This document shows, piece by piece, positions 1 to 8,636 of a DNA stretch of 52,609 nt. This stretch comes from a virus, in the IMG/VR virus record IMGVR_UViG_3300042691_009302, positions 1-52,609 of that record; one strand, given 5' to 3'. Numbering within the stretch: position 1 is the first letter of the stretch; the number at the start of each line of letters is the position of its first letter. Below the pieces are notes generated by a model that worked only from the letters and a program-made list of their open reading frames with translations, had not been told where the DNA came from and did not search any database. The translations under genes and the position numbers were made by a program.

Positions 1-78
1 TGAAGCTCTGCCTTTAGCATTAAGTCCACCTGATGCAGACTTACCCTCTTTTCTTTGCCAAGCTGGTGACTTTGCCAT
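1..78 (-). CDS. Small conserved phage protein, DUF6321-like, cut by the window edge
   Basis: Twenty-six codons are visible, reading MAKSPAWQRKEGK then SASGGLNAKGRAS, and the frame runs off the left edge, so the C-terminus is missing. The W-Q-R-x-E-G-K and G-G-L-N-A-K-G-R-A-S pattern is typical of a short basic protein (DUF6321-type) that I recall from many crAss-like and other Bacteroidota phages; its function is not known to me. The start lies 2 bases after the TAA of the preceding 49-codon gene, so the two are surely co-transcribed. Like its two small neighbours it begins Met-Ala-Lys. The family call is from memory of the motif and fairly confident; no role is claimed. Confidence 0.75.
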   Translation of the reverse strand, partial: MAKSPAWQRKEGKSASGGLNAKGRAS

Positions 79-80
79 GA

Positions 81-230
81 TTATTTTTTCTTTGCTGTCT
101 TAGCAGCTTGTTTAAATTGTTTAGATGTAGGTGCTCCTTTAGATCCTACTTTTCTCATTTTTTCTCCACTGCCTGCAGCTATTCTAGCTCTCTTTGCATG
201 GATGTTTGCGTAAAGTCCTGCTTTTGCCAT
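81..230 (-). CDS. Small basic conserved crAss-like phage protein (49 aa)
   Basis: The protein starts MAKAGLYANIHAKRARI and ends in a run of lysines. It is very basic, has no membrane segment and no cysteine. Short proteins with the pattern M-A-K-x-G-L-Y-A-N-I-x-A-K-R recur in crAss-like phages; their function is not established to my knowledge. The frame can be extended upstream to position 302, but that start would lie inside the end of the adhesin gene. The ATG at 228-230 leaves a 2-base gap after the TAA at 233-235, matches the tight packing here and matches the family N-terminus, so I chose it. The charge would fit binding to DNA, RNA or packaged proteins, but that is inference. Confidence 0.82.
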   Translation of the reverse strand: MAKAGLYANIHAKRARIAAGSGEKMRKVGSKGAPTSKQFKQAAKTAKKK

Positions 231-232
231 AA

Positions 233-1576
233 TTATAATTGTTGTCTTCTCATTCCTAAAAATAAAATACCTAAAGATTTGCTCACTGCTCTTGTTGTCC
301 AATTACTTCCACCTGGAGTATTTGTAGGATTATAGATTACAAATGCTTGATTAGAATTAGCTTCTGTACTAGTCCAATAAGATTGAGTTGGGTCTAATAA
401 AGCTTCGTATTCAGGAACTTGTTGTATCTGAACTAATGCTTCATCAACTGCTGGTATATACCAATCATTATATCCATAAGTATAAATACTAGGTGATGCA
501 ATATAATCAACTGGTGGACTACAAGCGTTAGAAACCATTAACTGTGTATTAGCATATCCATTTTGAGGATCACTTGCACCTATAATTATTCCATCACACC
601 CCCAAACATCAGCACCAATATATGGGACACCTACATCATTGTATCCAGTAATACCTTCTGTACCAGTATTTTCAAGTAACATACCTCCACCAAATAACTG
701 ACCTCTTACTAAGCTATCATTGTCAATTATTCTAGCAGTAAGTCCATTACCTAAAGTAGTAACTCCACCATTAGGAGAACAATTTCCATCATAACTAAAA
801 TAAGAATAAAGTGGATTAGCAAGGTCTAAAGTATATGTCCAATAATAAGCATAAATACCTATAGAATAACCACCAGTTGTAGGAGAAATAGCACCACCAG
901 GTACTATTTCAAAATCATATAAATTAGCAGCATCTGTATTTGGTGCAGTCCACACTCCTAATGAAACATTCTTTAATCCACACAACAATTGAGATTGACT
1001 ATTTAAATAATTATTTAATACATCCCATTCCCAATAAGTTGGTATGTGATAACCACTAGGAGCTAAGTTTCTAGGATCCTGCATAGCATATGAATTATAC
1101 CATTTACCATAAATAGCTTCAGTAGTAGGATCATCATTATAATACCTGTATGCTCCTGTTTGTGAAGCTGCATAGCTATCCCACTCTGATTGATTAGTTG
1201 CAAAAGGAATAGGATCACCATTTCTGTAAGTAGAAACATTAAGGTTCTTGGTACTCCACACTTGAGTTCCTACAGTTGTAACTGGAGTAGTTCCTCCACA
1301 AGTCAAAGCTTGATATAACTTTCTAAGGTATGCTGGATAGATTTTAGTTTTGTATTTAAGCAATACTCTCCACAATGCCTCAGATTCCCCTAATTCACAA
1401 TACTTTACAAGTTGCTCATAAAGATCTCTCATGTCTCTATACTTCCAATTGTAAAGTCCACCTCTAAGAGCTGGGTTCTTTACATCATTATAAGCTTCAT
1501 AACCACTTCCTATGTAGGGTTTGTTATTTAGCTTAAGGATAGCATTCCATAAGTTTTGTTTATCAGTGGGTGTCAT
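233..1576 (-). CDS. FISUMP/DUF1566-type adhesin, probable receptor-binding tail tip protein (447 aa)
   Basis: Residues 1 to about 90 form a charged helical domain (Trp, Tyr and Leu rich) that could anchor the protein to the tail. From about residue 100 there is a clear FISUMP domain (Fibrobacter succinogenes major paralogous domain): GTQVWSTKNLNV, then YRNGDPIP, GAYRYYNDDP, YGKWYNSYAM, DPRNLAPSGYHIPTYWEW. The second half resembles DUF1566: NDWYIPAVDEA near residue 375 and QSYWTSTEANS near residue 405. Both families are generally thought to adopt C-type-lectin-like folds used in surface binding. The start overlaps the stop of the upstream small gene as ATGA. Position at the end of the tail cluster and domain content suggest host recognition; this is inference, not shown directly. 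Confidence 0.8.
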   Translation of the reverse strand: MTPTDKQNLWNAILKLNNKPYIGSGYEAYNDVKNPALRGGLYNWKYRDMRDLYEQLVKYCELGESEALWRVLLKYKTKIYPAYLRKLYQALTCGGTTPVTTVGTQVWSTKNLNVSTYRNGDPIPFATNQSEWDSYAASQTGAYRYYNDDPTTEAIYGKWYNSYAMQDPRNLAPSGYHIPTYWEWDVLNNYLNSQSQLLCGLKNVSLGVWTAPNTDAANLYDFEIVPGGAISPTTGGYSIGIYAYYWTYTLDLANPLYSYFSYDGNCSPNGGVTTLGNGLTARIIDNDSLVRGQLFGGGMLLENTGTEGITGYNDVGVPYIGADVWGCDGIIIGASDPQNGYANTQLMVSNACSPPVDYIASPSIYTYGYNDWYIPAVDEALVQIQQVPEYEALLDPTQSYWTSTEANSNQAFVIYNPTNTPGGSNWTTRAVSKSLGILFLGMRRQQL

Positions 1577-1722
1577 TTGCCTTGTCTGTTATAAAGTTTC
1601 TTATAGTTCTTGCTAGTCTTCAGGCCACTGGTTTTCTTCTTAGAATGAACCCCTGGTCTTCTGACTTTAGCCTTCTTAATGAATCTTTTAACTATACTAC
1701 TACTTGATTTAGTTTTAGCCAT
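1573..1722 (-). CDS. Small Lys/Arg-rich conserved phage protein (49 aa)
   Basis: This short gene starts MAKTKSSSSIVKRFIKKAK and contains PGVHSKKKTSGLKTSKNYK followed by KLYNRQGK. About two fifths of the residues are Lys or Arg. The V-H-S-K-x-K ... S-K-N-Y-K-K-x-Y-x-x-Q-G pattern is one I recognise from small proteins of crAss-like and other Bacteroidota phages; function unknown. Its TGA (1573-1575) overlaps the ATG of the adhesin gene (1574-1576), a 4-base translational-coupling overlap, which strongly supports it as a real gene. Upstream there are 26 bases between it and the end of the nuclease megaprotein. It could bind nucleic acid, but nothing proves that. Confidence 0.82.
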   Translation of the reverse strand: MAKTKSSSSIVKRFIKKAKVRRPGVHSKKKTSGLKTSKNYKKLYNRQGK

Positions 1723-1748
1723 ACTATAATATACTAATTTTTATTTTA

Positions 1749-4700
1749 TTAATCAGTCTTGCGGAATTGTTTTTTAACTGCAAACTCTGGTTCAAAGAAG
1801 TCTAAAGCATTCTCTATACCACTTAATTGCAACATGTTAGCAATTGCTTTAGGGGTATCTCTTTCATATCTGTAAGAGTCTTTTTGATAGTATCCTCGTT
1901 TGTGAGCATATTCTGAATCAAATAACTCATAACTTAAATAGTAACCAGTGTTCTCTACTAACTTAGATATTGTTTTACCTTCGTTAAATGCTGAAGTAAA
2001 TGTAGCAAAGTTAGAAATAAAATCATCTGCTTTTCCTATGTAAGGAATCCAAACCATTGATCTTGATTCATTTGCAACCTTGGCCATGAGTCTCATACTA
2101 TTCATCTGAGCCCACGTTAATTCTTTGTCCTTATCCTCATCATCGTCTGTTCCATATAACAGTCCTCTCAATGACACATATGCAAATGTTGCTAAGAATG
2201 CAAATAAGATTTCTCTTCTTACTTGGCCAGCTTTTGATTTGTAATATTCATTGTATTTAGCACCACCAATCTTAGTAGATAAGAATTCTGGCAATAACTG
2301 AGAAGCTCCTTGCAGCATTCCTTTATCACCAAAGATTTTAAAGAACGCTGTCCACCAACCCATCTGCATATCACCTGCTACCCAGTTCTTAGGATCACCT
2401 ATACCAAAAGCACCTTTAAAACGATTCTCAATAAATGGTTCTAGATACTTACGGAAGAACATAAGCAAGACCCCAAACATACTACTTTCAATTTTAGTTT
2501 GATTTTGATCTGCATAGTTACCTTGGTATTGTAAGTATTCTTGATGAGTTCTATTTCTAATAGCTTCTAAATCCTCCATAGTCATAGCAACATCATATCT
2601 TATTCCTGGAGTAGCTAGACCTGAATCAACTAATGCTTCATAAGCACTTACAGTAACAAGCTTACCTTCTTGATCTTTTTTGAGTATAGGATTACCATTT
2701 TGATCCAACATTTTAGTTTTACCATCAGGCTGCATTTCATATACATTAAACTTATGTGCACTCAGATTTTTGAGTAGTGTACTCATGGCAATTTCCATCT
2801 CACCTTTATCCTGAATTACATATGCTAAATCTCCAAATGAAAATGCTCTATTCAATAATCTTTGACTAAGACTTCTATTAGCAGTAGCTAACACCTTATC
2901 CATAGAGTTCATAGTAGGATTGAAGTATCTAAGAATTTTTGTAGATAGACTTACTTGATCTACTTTACCCCAATCTAATATTACATTGTATAAGAAACCA
3001 TCTTTACCATACATTTGAAGTTTTGCAAAAGCCCAATCTTTCCAAGTACCTAAGCCCCTATCACCCTGAGTAGATAAGAACATCTGAACATTACCAGACA
3101 CTAAGTTACCACCTTGCATTGCAGGATCAAATGCTAAACGACCCCAACTAATTGCAGACATAAATTGTCTGAATAGTTTTCTTCTTGCAAATGTTTTTTC
3201 TGCATTGTCTGGAGCATCGTATGTTTTACCATATACAAACTTGTTTTGCTCAAACTCAAAGATCTCAATTACTTTATCAATTTGTCTAGCTGCAACCTCA
3301 TTGCCTTGTACTTTTGTTTTTATATCTTTCAATAACTCAATAACAGGAGATATGGCTAAGTTAGCTTCTTCCATAGATTGATAAATCTCATATTGCATAC
3401 CCCACTTTAAAACAGCATTGATACCATCTTTAGTTCCTAAGGATGCTGGTAATTTATAATTATGTGAGAATCTAATTCTGTGCTGTCCTGCAATACCATA
3501 CTTGTTACTTGCTTCATCTAGTTTAGAACCACCAAATACAATATTATTATTAATCCATTCTCTAGCTTCTCTCTTAGCTCCTTCTAAACCATCAGTCATT
3601 AATGTATCATAAGCAGATTGTGTATCTCCTGGGAAGAAGAAGCCAAGCTTATTTGCTGACATATCTACTTGCTTATTGTAGTATTCATCCATGATGTATG
3701 TGTTAAAGAAATCTAGCACTTCTTTATTCTGAGCCATTTCTCTATACTTAGGATTTACCCACTTAGCATTTGGTGCAATATCAAATCTACCTGTTTCTTT
3801 ATTGTACATAATTCCTTTAGGACTAGGATATCCACCTTGTCCATATCTTCTTTTTTCTAAAGTAGGACTGTACTCTGGATTGTATGCAGCAGGTTTATAA
3901 GTTCTAGTTCTGTAATAAGAATTAGGTACTCTAATCATCAAGTTAGGATCTGTAGGTACAGCCATTGTATTAAACTTACGAGGAGCTGAATCTACTTTAC
4001 CTTTTGATGCTATTGTACCTATCGTATATTTAACTGTGTTATTACGATCATACCAAATTTTAAACTCTTGTTCTTTAATTGCATACTGTTGTTTCAACTT
4101 GCTGATTTCATCAGGATCTGTAATAACACCTATTTCATTATCTATTCTAATTAGTTCTTTAATCCTATCATCTAATTCCTTATCAAACTCTGGTTTATTT
4201 TGAGTAGATTTTATTTTAGCCATTTCATTTTTAATCCTTCTTAGCTCTTTCTTATCAGCATAAGATAAAGCAGAAAATGCTCCAGAATCTTCTTCATAAA
4301 ACGCTGCAATTTCTTTTTCAATTTCCATTAACTCTTCATAGTCTTCTTCACTCATGTACAAAGGATTGTATATTGAAGTACTACTATATCTACTAACAAA
4401 TCTATGTTTAGACATTAGCTTTCTTCTTTCTTCATACAACTCATCTAAGTAAGGATCACCTATGCTACTTAATATATCTCTTCTTTGTTGCATTAAAGCT
4501 TCATAGTCTCTAACCCAATCAGGGTTAGGAACTAAATCACTATTTAAATCTAACCAAATTTTATACTCCTTACTATTCTCACCATACTCTTTTAAGACTT
4601 GATTTCTAGCATACTCAAATCCACCATCATTTACATGATACTCATAATACTCATCTCGTTTTTTAAATATCTCTTGAAGAGTTGGATCATCATTGATAGC

Positions 4701-7700
4701 TTGCTTTCTTAATTTAGATATTTGATATTCTAAACTTTTAATTTCCAATCTACCTGACTCATCAATATTCCAATCTTTATTATTGGCCTTTGCTCTAATA
4801 GTGTTAATCTTAGTATTAAGTTCTTCAATTTGCTCATAAATTTCTTCAGGTAATGAAACTTCAAGCATGTATAACTCAGGAACTAATTTAGGATTACTAT
4901 TTTCTACTAAATAGTTAGTATACTGTTTCCTTAATTCTTTTTTCCTTTCATCTAATTTTTTATACTCTTCTTTCTTCTTGTCATCAGACACATTAGAATC
5001 TTTAATTGCTTGTCTTTCTTTGGCAAATTGTGATAGCTTATAATCAAACTCATCTATCTTTTCTATATAAAAAGGATCAATTGGTCCTCTAAATGACAGA
5101 TAATCTTCGTACTCACCTGTCTCAAAGTTCTTGACTCTAATTACTTGACTGATTGCTTCATTAGCTGCTTGATTACTACCAAACATGCTTGCAAACTTTT
5201 TAGTTAAAGATCCTACTTTGATCTTTTCCATTCTATCAAAGAATCTCATGTTTGCTTCTTGTGTCATCTTAACAAAGTAATTAGCCATTGCTGTAATAGC
5301 TAATTCAGAGTTACCATAAGATGCTCTAAAGTCATCACCAGTTAAACTACCAAAACCTTTTAAAATAGTAGAACCTAAATAAAAACCACTTTCAGGATTA
5401 TGTATAATGTTATCTACATAGTCCTTTATCATTTCCTTATCAAAAGTTTTATACTGTAAGAAGTAATTTATTTTATCTAGTTTCTTTTGAGCTTCTTCTT
5501 TCATGGCATCTGTAATAGTAGTAGCAGTTGCTGAAGATTGACTACCTATTATTTTTCTAAGTACTTTGCCAAGAACAAATTTACTTTTTGCAAATACACT
5601 AGCATCACCTGCAACTATTCTCTCAAGCTTTTCTTTTTCATGCTCATACATTAATTCAGCAGACTTAAGCATATCCTCCACATTTTTTTTAGGTAATGAT
5701 AAAAGTACTTCACTAAACTGCTGCGATGCTAGATCTAAGAAATATGTTTGACCTTTCTCAATAATAGTTATTGATTCATTGATTTCTCTAATTACAGGAT
5801 TGTCTTCATTAACATTTGCAAGTAACGCATCTTTAAAGTCTAGTAAAAAACTTTTAAGATCATTGTATTGTTTATTTCTTATACCTAATTTAGTAAGAGC
5901 TGTTTTAAAGTTTTCTTCTGTTGCTATTTTTTCAGAACTATCTCTTAAATTTTTAGCTAACTGTTTTGTTTTATCTAATACACCTTTTAAAATTAATTCA
6001 TCTGGTAATTTTTTTACTTCTTCACCTTCTCTAAAAGTTTTATCAAACCAATCTCTTGTTTCTCTGATAAGCTGTTTTCTTTCACGAAGCTCTTTTATCT
6101 TAGGTTCATCAGCCTTGTTAACAGACATTCTACCTAACTCATCATTTATTTGACGTAGCTGTGTATCAATTTGATTTTTTAATTTTTCAATTATCAATTT
6201 TACTTTTTCAGCAGGGATTGTTGCAATGTCACTAAGATCTCTTTCTACATTGTTTACAGCATCATCAAAGCTTCCTTCGTTTTCAACAGGTATTGATGAA
6301 TACAATGCTTGCAATACTCGTGTGTACAAAGGATTAACTTCATTAGTAGGTACACCATTTTCATCTAATCTAGTAATCAAACCAAACTCACCTTCAATAG
6401 GAACTTCTGCAACAAACATTCTATCATACACAAAATTATTATCCTTACTAGCATAATAGTTTGATTTCTCAGGAGAATAAAGAATATTAATAATTGAATC
6501 ACCTTTACTTTGAATTCCCATTTGAGCTAGTATTCTTTTATAAGCTCCAATCTGAGCTAAGAATCCACTAGCTTTACTTCTACCAGGAAATCTTTGAAAT
6601 GCTGGATGAACACCATCTGATAAGGCTGTACTAAAGTATTGATTAAAAATTGCATTATGAGAATACCTTGTCATTGGTACATTAGACTTTGTTGTTTTAA
6701 AGTCTTTTACTGCTACACTACCATCTTTTCTAATGATGATAAAATCAAGTCGACCATCTACAACTCTATCCATAGAGTCAAGACCATAGATTGTAATCTC
6801 TGGAATAATAACTTCACCTTTACTAAAAGACTCATTGACAATACCTACAATATTAATAATATCATCAGATAGCTTTTCTTGTAGTATTTTACCAACTACT
6901 TTACCTTTCTCATCTAATCCTTCTATGTTGATCAAATCACTATTTTCTTCATAGAAACTAGCAAAGTATCCAGGATTATTATTTAAAATTTGTAATGGTG
7001 TGTATCCTGTTTCAAGAGCTGTAAGCATTAAGTCTTCCATGAAAGCATGTAAGAATGTACCAAACTGTTGAAACTTTAAAAACTTTTCAGATAGTGATTC
7101 AGGGAATAATGGACTACCTACAAACTTAGTTACAGATACTGTTTGAGCATCACTCTCTAATAACTGAATATACTCCTGTGTATTAGTTAATAATTTCTCA
7201 GCTGTAGCAACCATTAAAGCTGCTGAAGGATCTTTTTTTAATCTTATAATGATTCTTTTTAATCTATTGATTTGATCTTCTGCCCTTTCAATTTTTATTT
7301 GCTTAAGTGGTTTCTTTTCCACTTCTGCTTGTTGTTGATTTAAAGAGTCAGGATCATATTCTTCTGTACCAGGGTCAATGTTATATCTAACTCCTGTTGT
7401 TTCTAATCCTGTAAATACTACATCATTTATATTTAAGTACGCAGCTACTTCACCTAAAGTTGCATTTAAAGGTATCTTACTAATATCACCACGAGGTGAA
7501 TCAATTACCATATCAAATACATCGTTTAGTTTTTCAACGAACCACTTAAAAAACATACGAGCTAATTTTAAGAAGCTGCTACTTTCAATTCCTTCTGGTC
7601 TTTCACTTCTTTCTCTAAAGTATGCATCTCTTAAACCTCTTGTTACAGATTCAATATCTCTAGTTGATTGATCAAATCCATTTTGGTCTGAGTAGTCTAA

Positions 7701-8624
7701 GTCAACAGTAGCTGTTATGTATGGAGAGTTTGTTTGTACTTCGATTAATAGTTTGTCAAACAAATTTTTGTTTTCAGATTTTAAACTATCTACAAACAAG
7801 TGCAACACTTCTTCTAATGCTGTTGCTGAAGTTACTCTACCTTTTACTAAGTATATTTTATTTTTATATGCAAAACCATTAATCTGTTTACCTTTAGTAA
7901 TCAATGGTTGGAGATTGTTATTCTCCTTAAGCATTGTAGCTAATTTCTTTTCAGTAATCCATTCTACAGTTGCACCTTTGAATTTTGATAACAAAGGCTC
8001 TATCACTGCTTGTATTACATCTTGTTCTTTTGAAAAATATTGATCTTCCATATCTCCAGGTATAACCTGAGTAGGTATGGTTGTATTTTCAATAGGTCTT
8101 TCAGATAATGAAATAGCGTAGATGGCTTCCCCATTTACCATATTCACAGCTTTCTTTGAAACCTGAACTTGAGGATACATCTGCTGCATACCAACAATTA
8201 TCTTATCTACTTCTTCTTGTGTAAAGTTCTTGACAGATCTAACAGCAACACCTAACTTATTAGGTGCAAACTCAATGTACTTACTTACTAATTCAATTGG
8301 ACTAAGTGTTCTATCTAACATCCAATTTTTATGGTAATGTTTATTTGCTTCGTAGTATATACCATGAATAGCATCTATCTCATATAATGTTTCTTTTTCC
8401 CAACTTATATTTGATGACATATCATTGAGAATATCACCTTTCTTATGGTTTTTTATAATATCTCTTTCTATACCATATGCTTCTTTGAGATACGTTTTTA
8501 AGTTAGTATGAATAACTGATAAAATAGATTGATTTAAAATTTTACCACGACCATTTATAGCACCTGCTTTAATAAACTCAGAGTGTATTGCTTTCTTTGC
8601 ACTACCTATTTGACATACTTTCAT
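1749..8624 (-). CDS. Giant virion/polyvalent protein with RecB/Cas4-type nuclease domain and coiled coils (2291 aa)
   Basis: The N-terminus begins MKVCQIGSAKKAIHSEF. Around residues 240-290 there is a degenerate zincin-like segment in which ALEEVLHLF (E271-E272-x-x-H275) replaces HExxH. A PD-(D/E)xK nuclease of the RecB/Cas4 type follows with all motifs visible: GTFLHAFME (H526, E530), GRLDF (D627), KDFKT (D641, K643) and QIGAY (Q691, Y695). Residues about 780-1500 are dominated by charged coiled coil. The last 600 residues contain large aromatic-rich segments and one hydrophobic helix near residue 2140, followed by an acidic stretch. This multidomain plan fits the 'polyvalent' proteins that phages eject with their DNA. 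The nuclease could act on host or competitor DNA or on the phage's own; its target is unknown. The start is the first ATG, 12 bases after the previous stop. Confidence 0.8.
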   Translation of the reverse strand: MKVCQIGSAKKAIHSEFIKAGAINGRGKILNQSILSVIHTNLKTYLKEAYGIERDIIKNHKKGDILNDMSSNISWEKETLYEIDAIHGIYYEANKHYHKNWMLDRTLSPIELVSKYIEFAPNKLGVAVRSVKNFTQEEVDKIIVGMQQMYPQVQVSKKAVNMVNGEAIYAISLSERPIENTTIPTQVIPGDMEDQYFSKEQDVIQAVIEPLLSKFKGATVEWITEKKLATMLKENNNLQPLITKGKQINGFAYKNKIYLVKGRVTSATALEEVLHLFVDSLKSENKNLFDKLLIEVQTNSPYITATVDLDYSDQNGFDQSTRDIESVTRGLRDAYFRERSERPEGIESSSFLKLARMFFKWFVEKLNDVFDMVIDSPRGDISKIPLNATLGEVAAYLNINDVVFTGLETTGVRYNIDPGTEEYDPDSLNQQQAEVEKKPLKQIKIERAEDQINRLKRIIIRLKKDPSAALMVATAEKLLTNTQEYIQLLESDAQTVSVTKFVGSPLFPESLSEKFLKFQQFGTFLHAFMEDLMLTALETGYTPLQILNNNPGYFASFYEENSDLINIEGLDEKGKVVGKILQEKLSDDIINIVGIVNESFSKGEVIIPEITIYGLDSMDRVVDGRLDFIIIRKDGSVAVKDFKTTKSNVPMTRYSHNAIFNQYFSTALSDGVHPAFQRFPGRSKASGFLAQIGAYKRILAQMGIQSKGDSIINILYSPEKSNYYASKDNNFVYDRMFVAEVPIEGEFGLITRLDENGVPTNEVNPLYTRVLQALYSSIPVENEGSFDDAVNNVERDLSDIATIPAEKVKLIIEKLKNQIDTQLRQINDELGRMSVNKADEPKIKELRERKQLIRETRDWFDKTFREGEEVKKLPDELILKGVLDKTKQLAKNLRDSSEKIATEENFKTALTKLGIRNKQYNDLKSFLLDFKDALLANVNEDNPVIREINESITIIEKGQTYFLDLASQQFSEVLLSLPKKNVEDMLKSAELMYEHEKEKLERIVAGDASVFAKSKFVLGKVLRKIIGSQSSATATTITDAMKEEAQKKLDKINYFLQYKTFDKEMIKDYVDNIIHNPESGFYLGSTILKGFGSLTGDDFRASYGNSELAITAMANYFVKMTQEANMRFFDRMEKIKVGSLTKKFASMFGSNQAANEAISQVIRVKNFETGEYEDYLSFRGPIDPFYIEKIDEFDYKLSQFAKERQAIKDSNVSDDKKKEEYKKLDERKKELRKQYTNYLVENSNPKLVPELYMLEVSLPEEIYEQIEELNTKINTIRAKANNKDWNIDESGRLEIKSLEYQISKLRKQAINDDPTLQEIFKKRDEYYEYHVNDGGFEYARNQVLKEYGENSKEYKIWLDLNSDLVPNPDWVRDYEALMQQRRDILSSIGDPYLDELYEERRKLMSKHRFVSRYSSTSIYNPLYMSEEDYEELMEIEKEIAAFYEEDSGAFSALSYADKKELRRIKNEMAKIKSTQNKPEFDKELDDRIKELIRIDNEIGVITDPDEISKLKQQYAIKEQEFKIWYDRNNTVKYTIGTIASKGKVDSAPRKFNTMAVPTDPNLMIRVPNSYYRTRTYKPAAYNPEYSPTLEKRRYGQGGYPSPKGIMYNKETGRFDIAPNAKWVNPKYREMAQNKEVLDFFNTYIMDEYYNKQVDMSANKLGFFFPGDTQSAYDTLMTDGLEGAKREAREWINNNIVFGGSKLDEASNKYGIAGQHRIRFSHNYKLPASLGTKDGINAVLKWGMQYEIYQSMEEANLAISPVIELLKDIKTKVQGNEVAARQIDKVIEIFEFEQNKFVYGKTYDAPDNAEKTFARRKLFRQFMSAISWGRLAFDPAMQGGNLVSGNVQMFLSTQGDRGLGTWKDWAFAKLQMYGKDGFLYNVILDWGKVDQVSLSTKILRYFNPTMNSMDKVLATANRSLSQRLLNRAFSFGDLAYVIQDKGEMEIAMSTLLKNLSAHKFNVYEMQPDGKTKMLDQNGNPILKKDQEGKLVTVSAYEALVDSGLATPGIRYDVAMTMEDLEAIRNRTHQEYLQYQGNYADQNQTKIESSMFGVLLMFFRKYLEPFIENRFKGAFGIGDPKNWVAGDMQMGWWTAFFKIFGDKGMLQGASQLLPEFLSTKIGGAKYNEYYKSKAGQVRREILFAFLATFAYVSLRGLLYGTDDDEDKDKELTWAQMNSMRLMAKVANESRSMVWIPYIGKADDFISNFATFTSAFNEGKTISKLVENTGYYLSYELFDSEYAHKRGYYQKDSYRYERDTPKAIANMLQLSGIENALDFFEPEFAVKKQFRKTD

Positions 8625-8636
8625 ATTAAATATTTT

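Noticed and set aside
81-302. Longer 73-residue version of the small basic gene starting at 302
   Set aside because: It would overlap the end of the adhesin gene by 70 bases; the ATG at 230 fits the gene packing and the family N-terminus.
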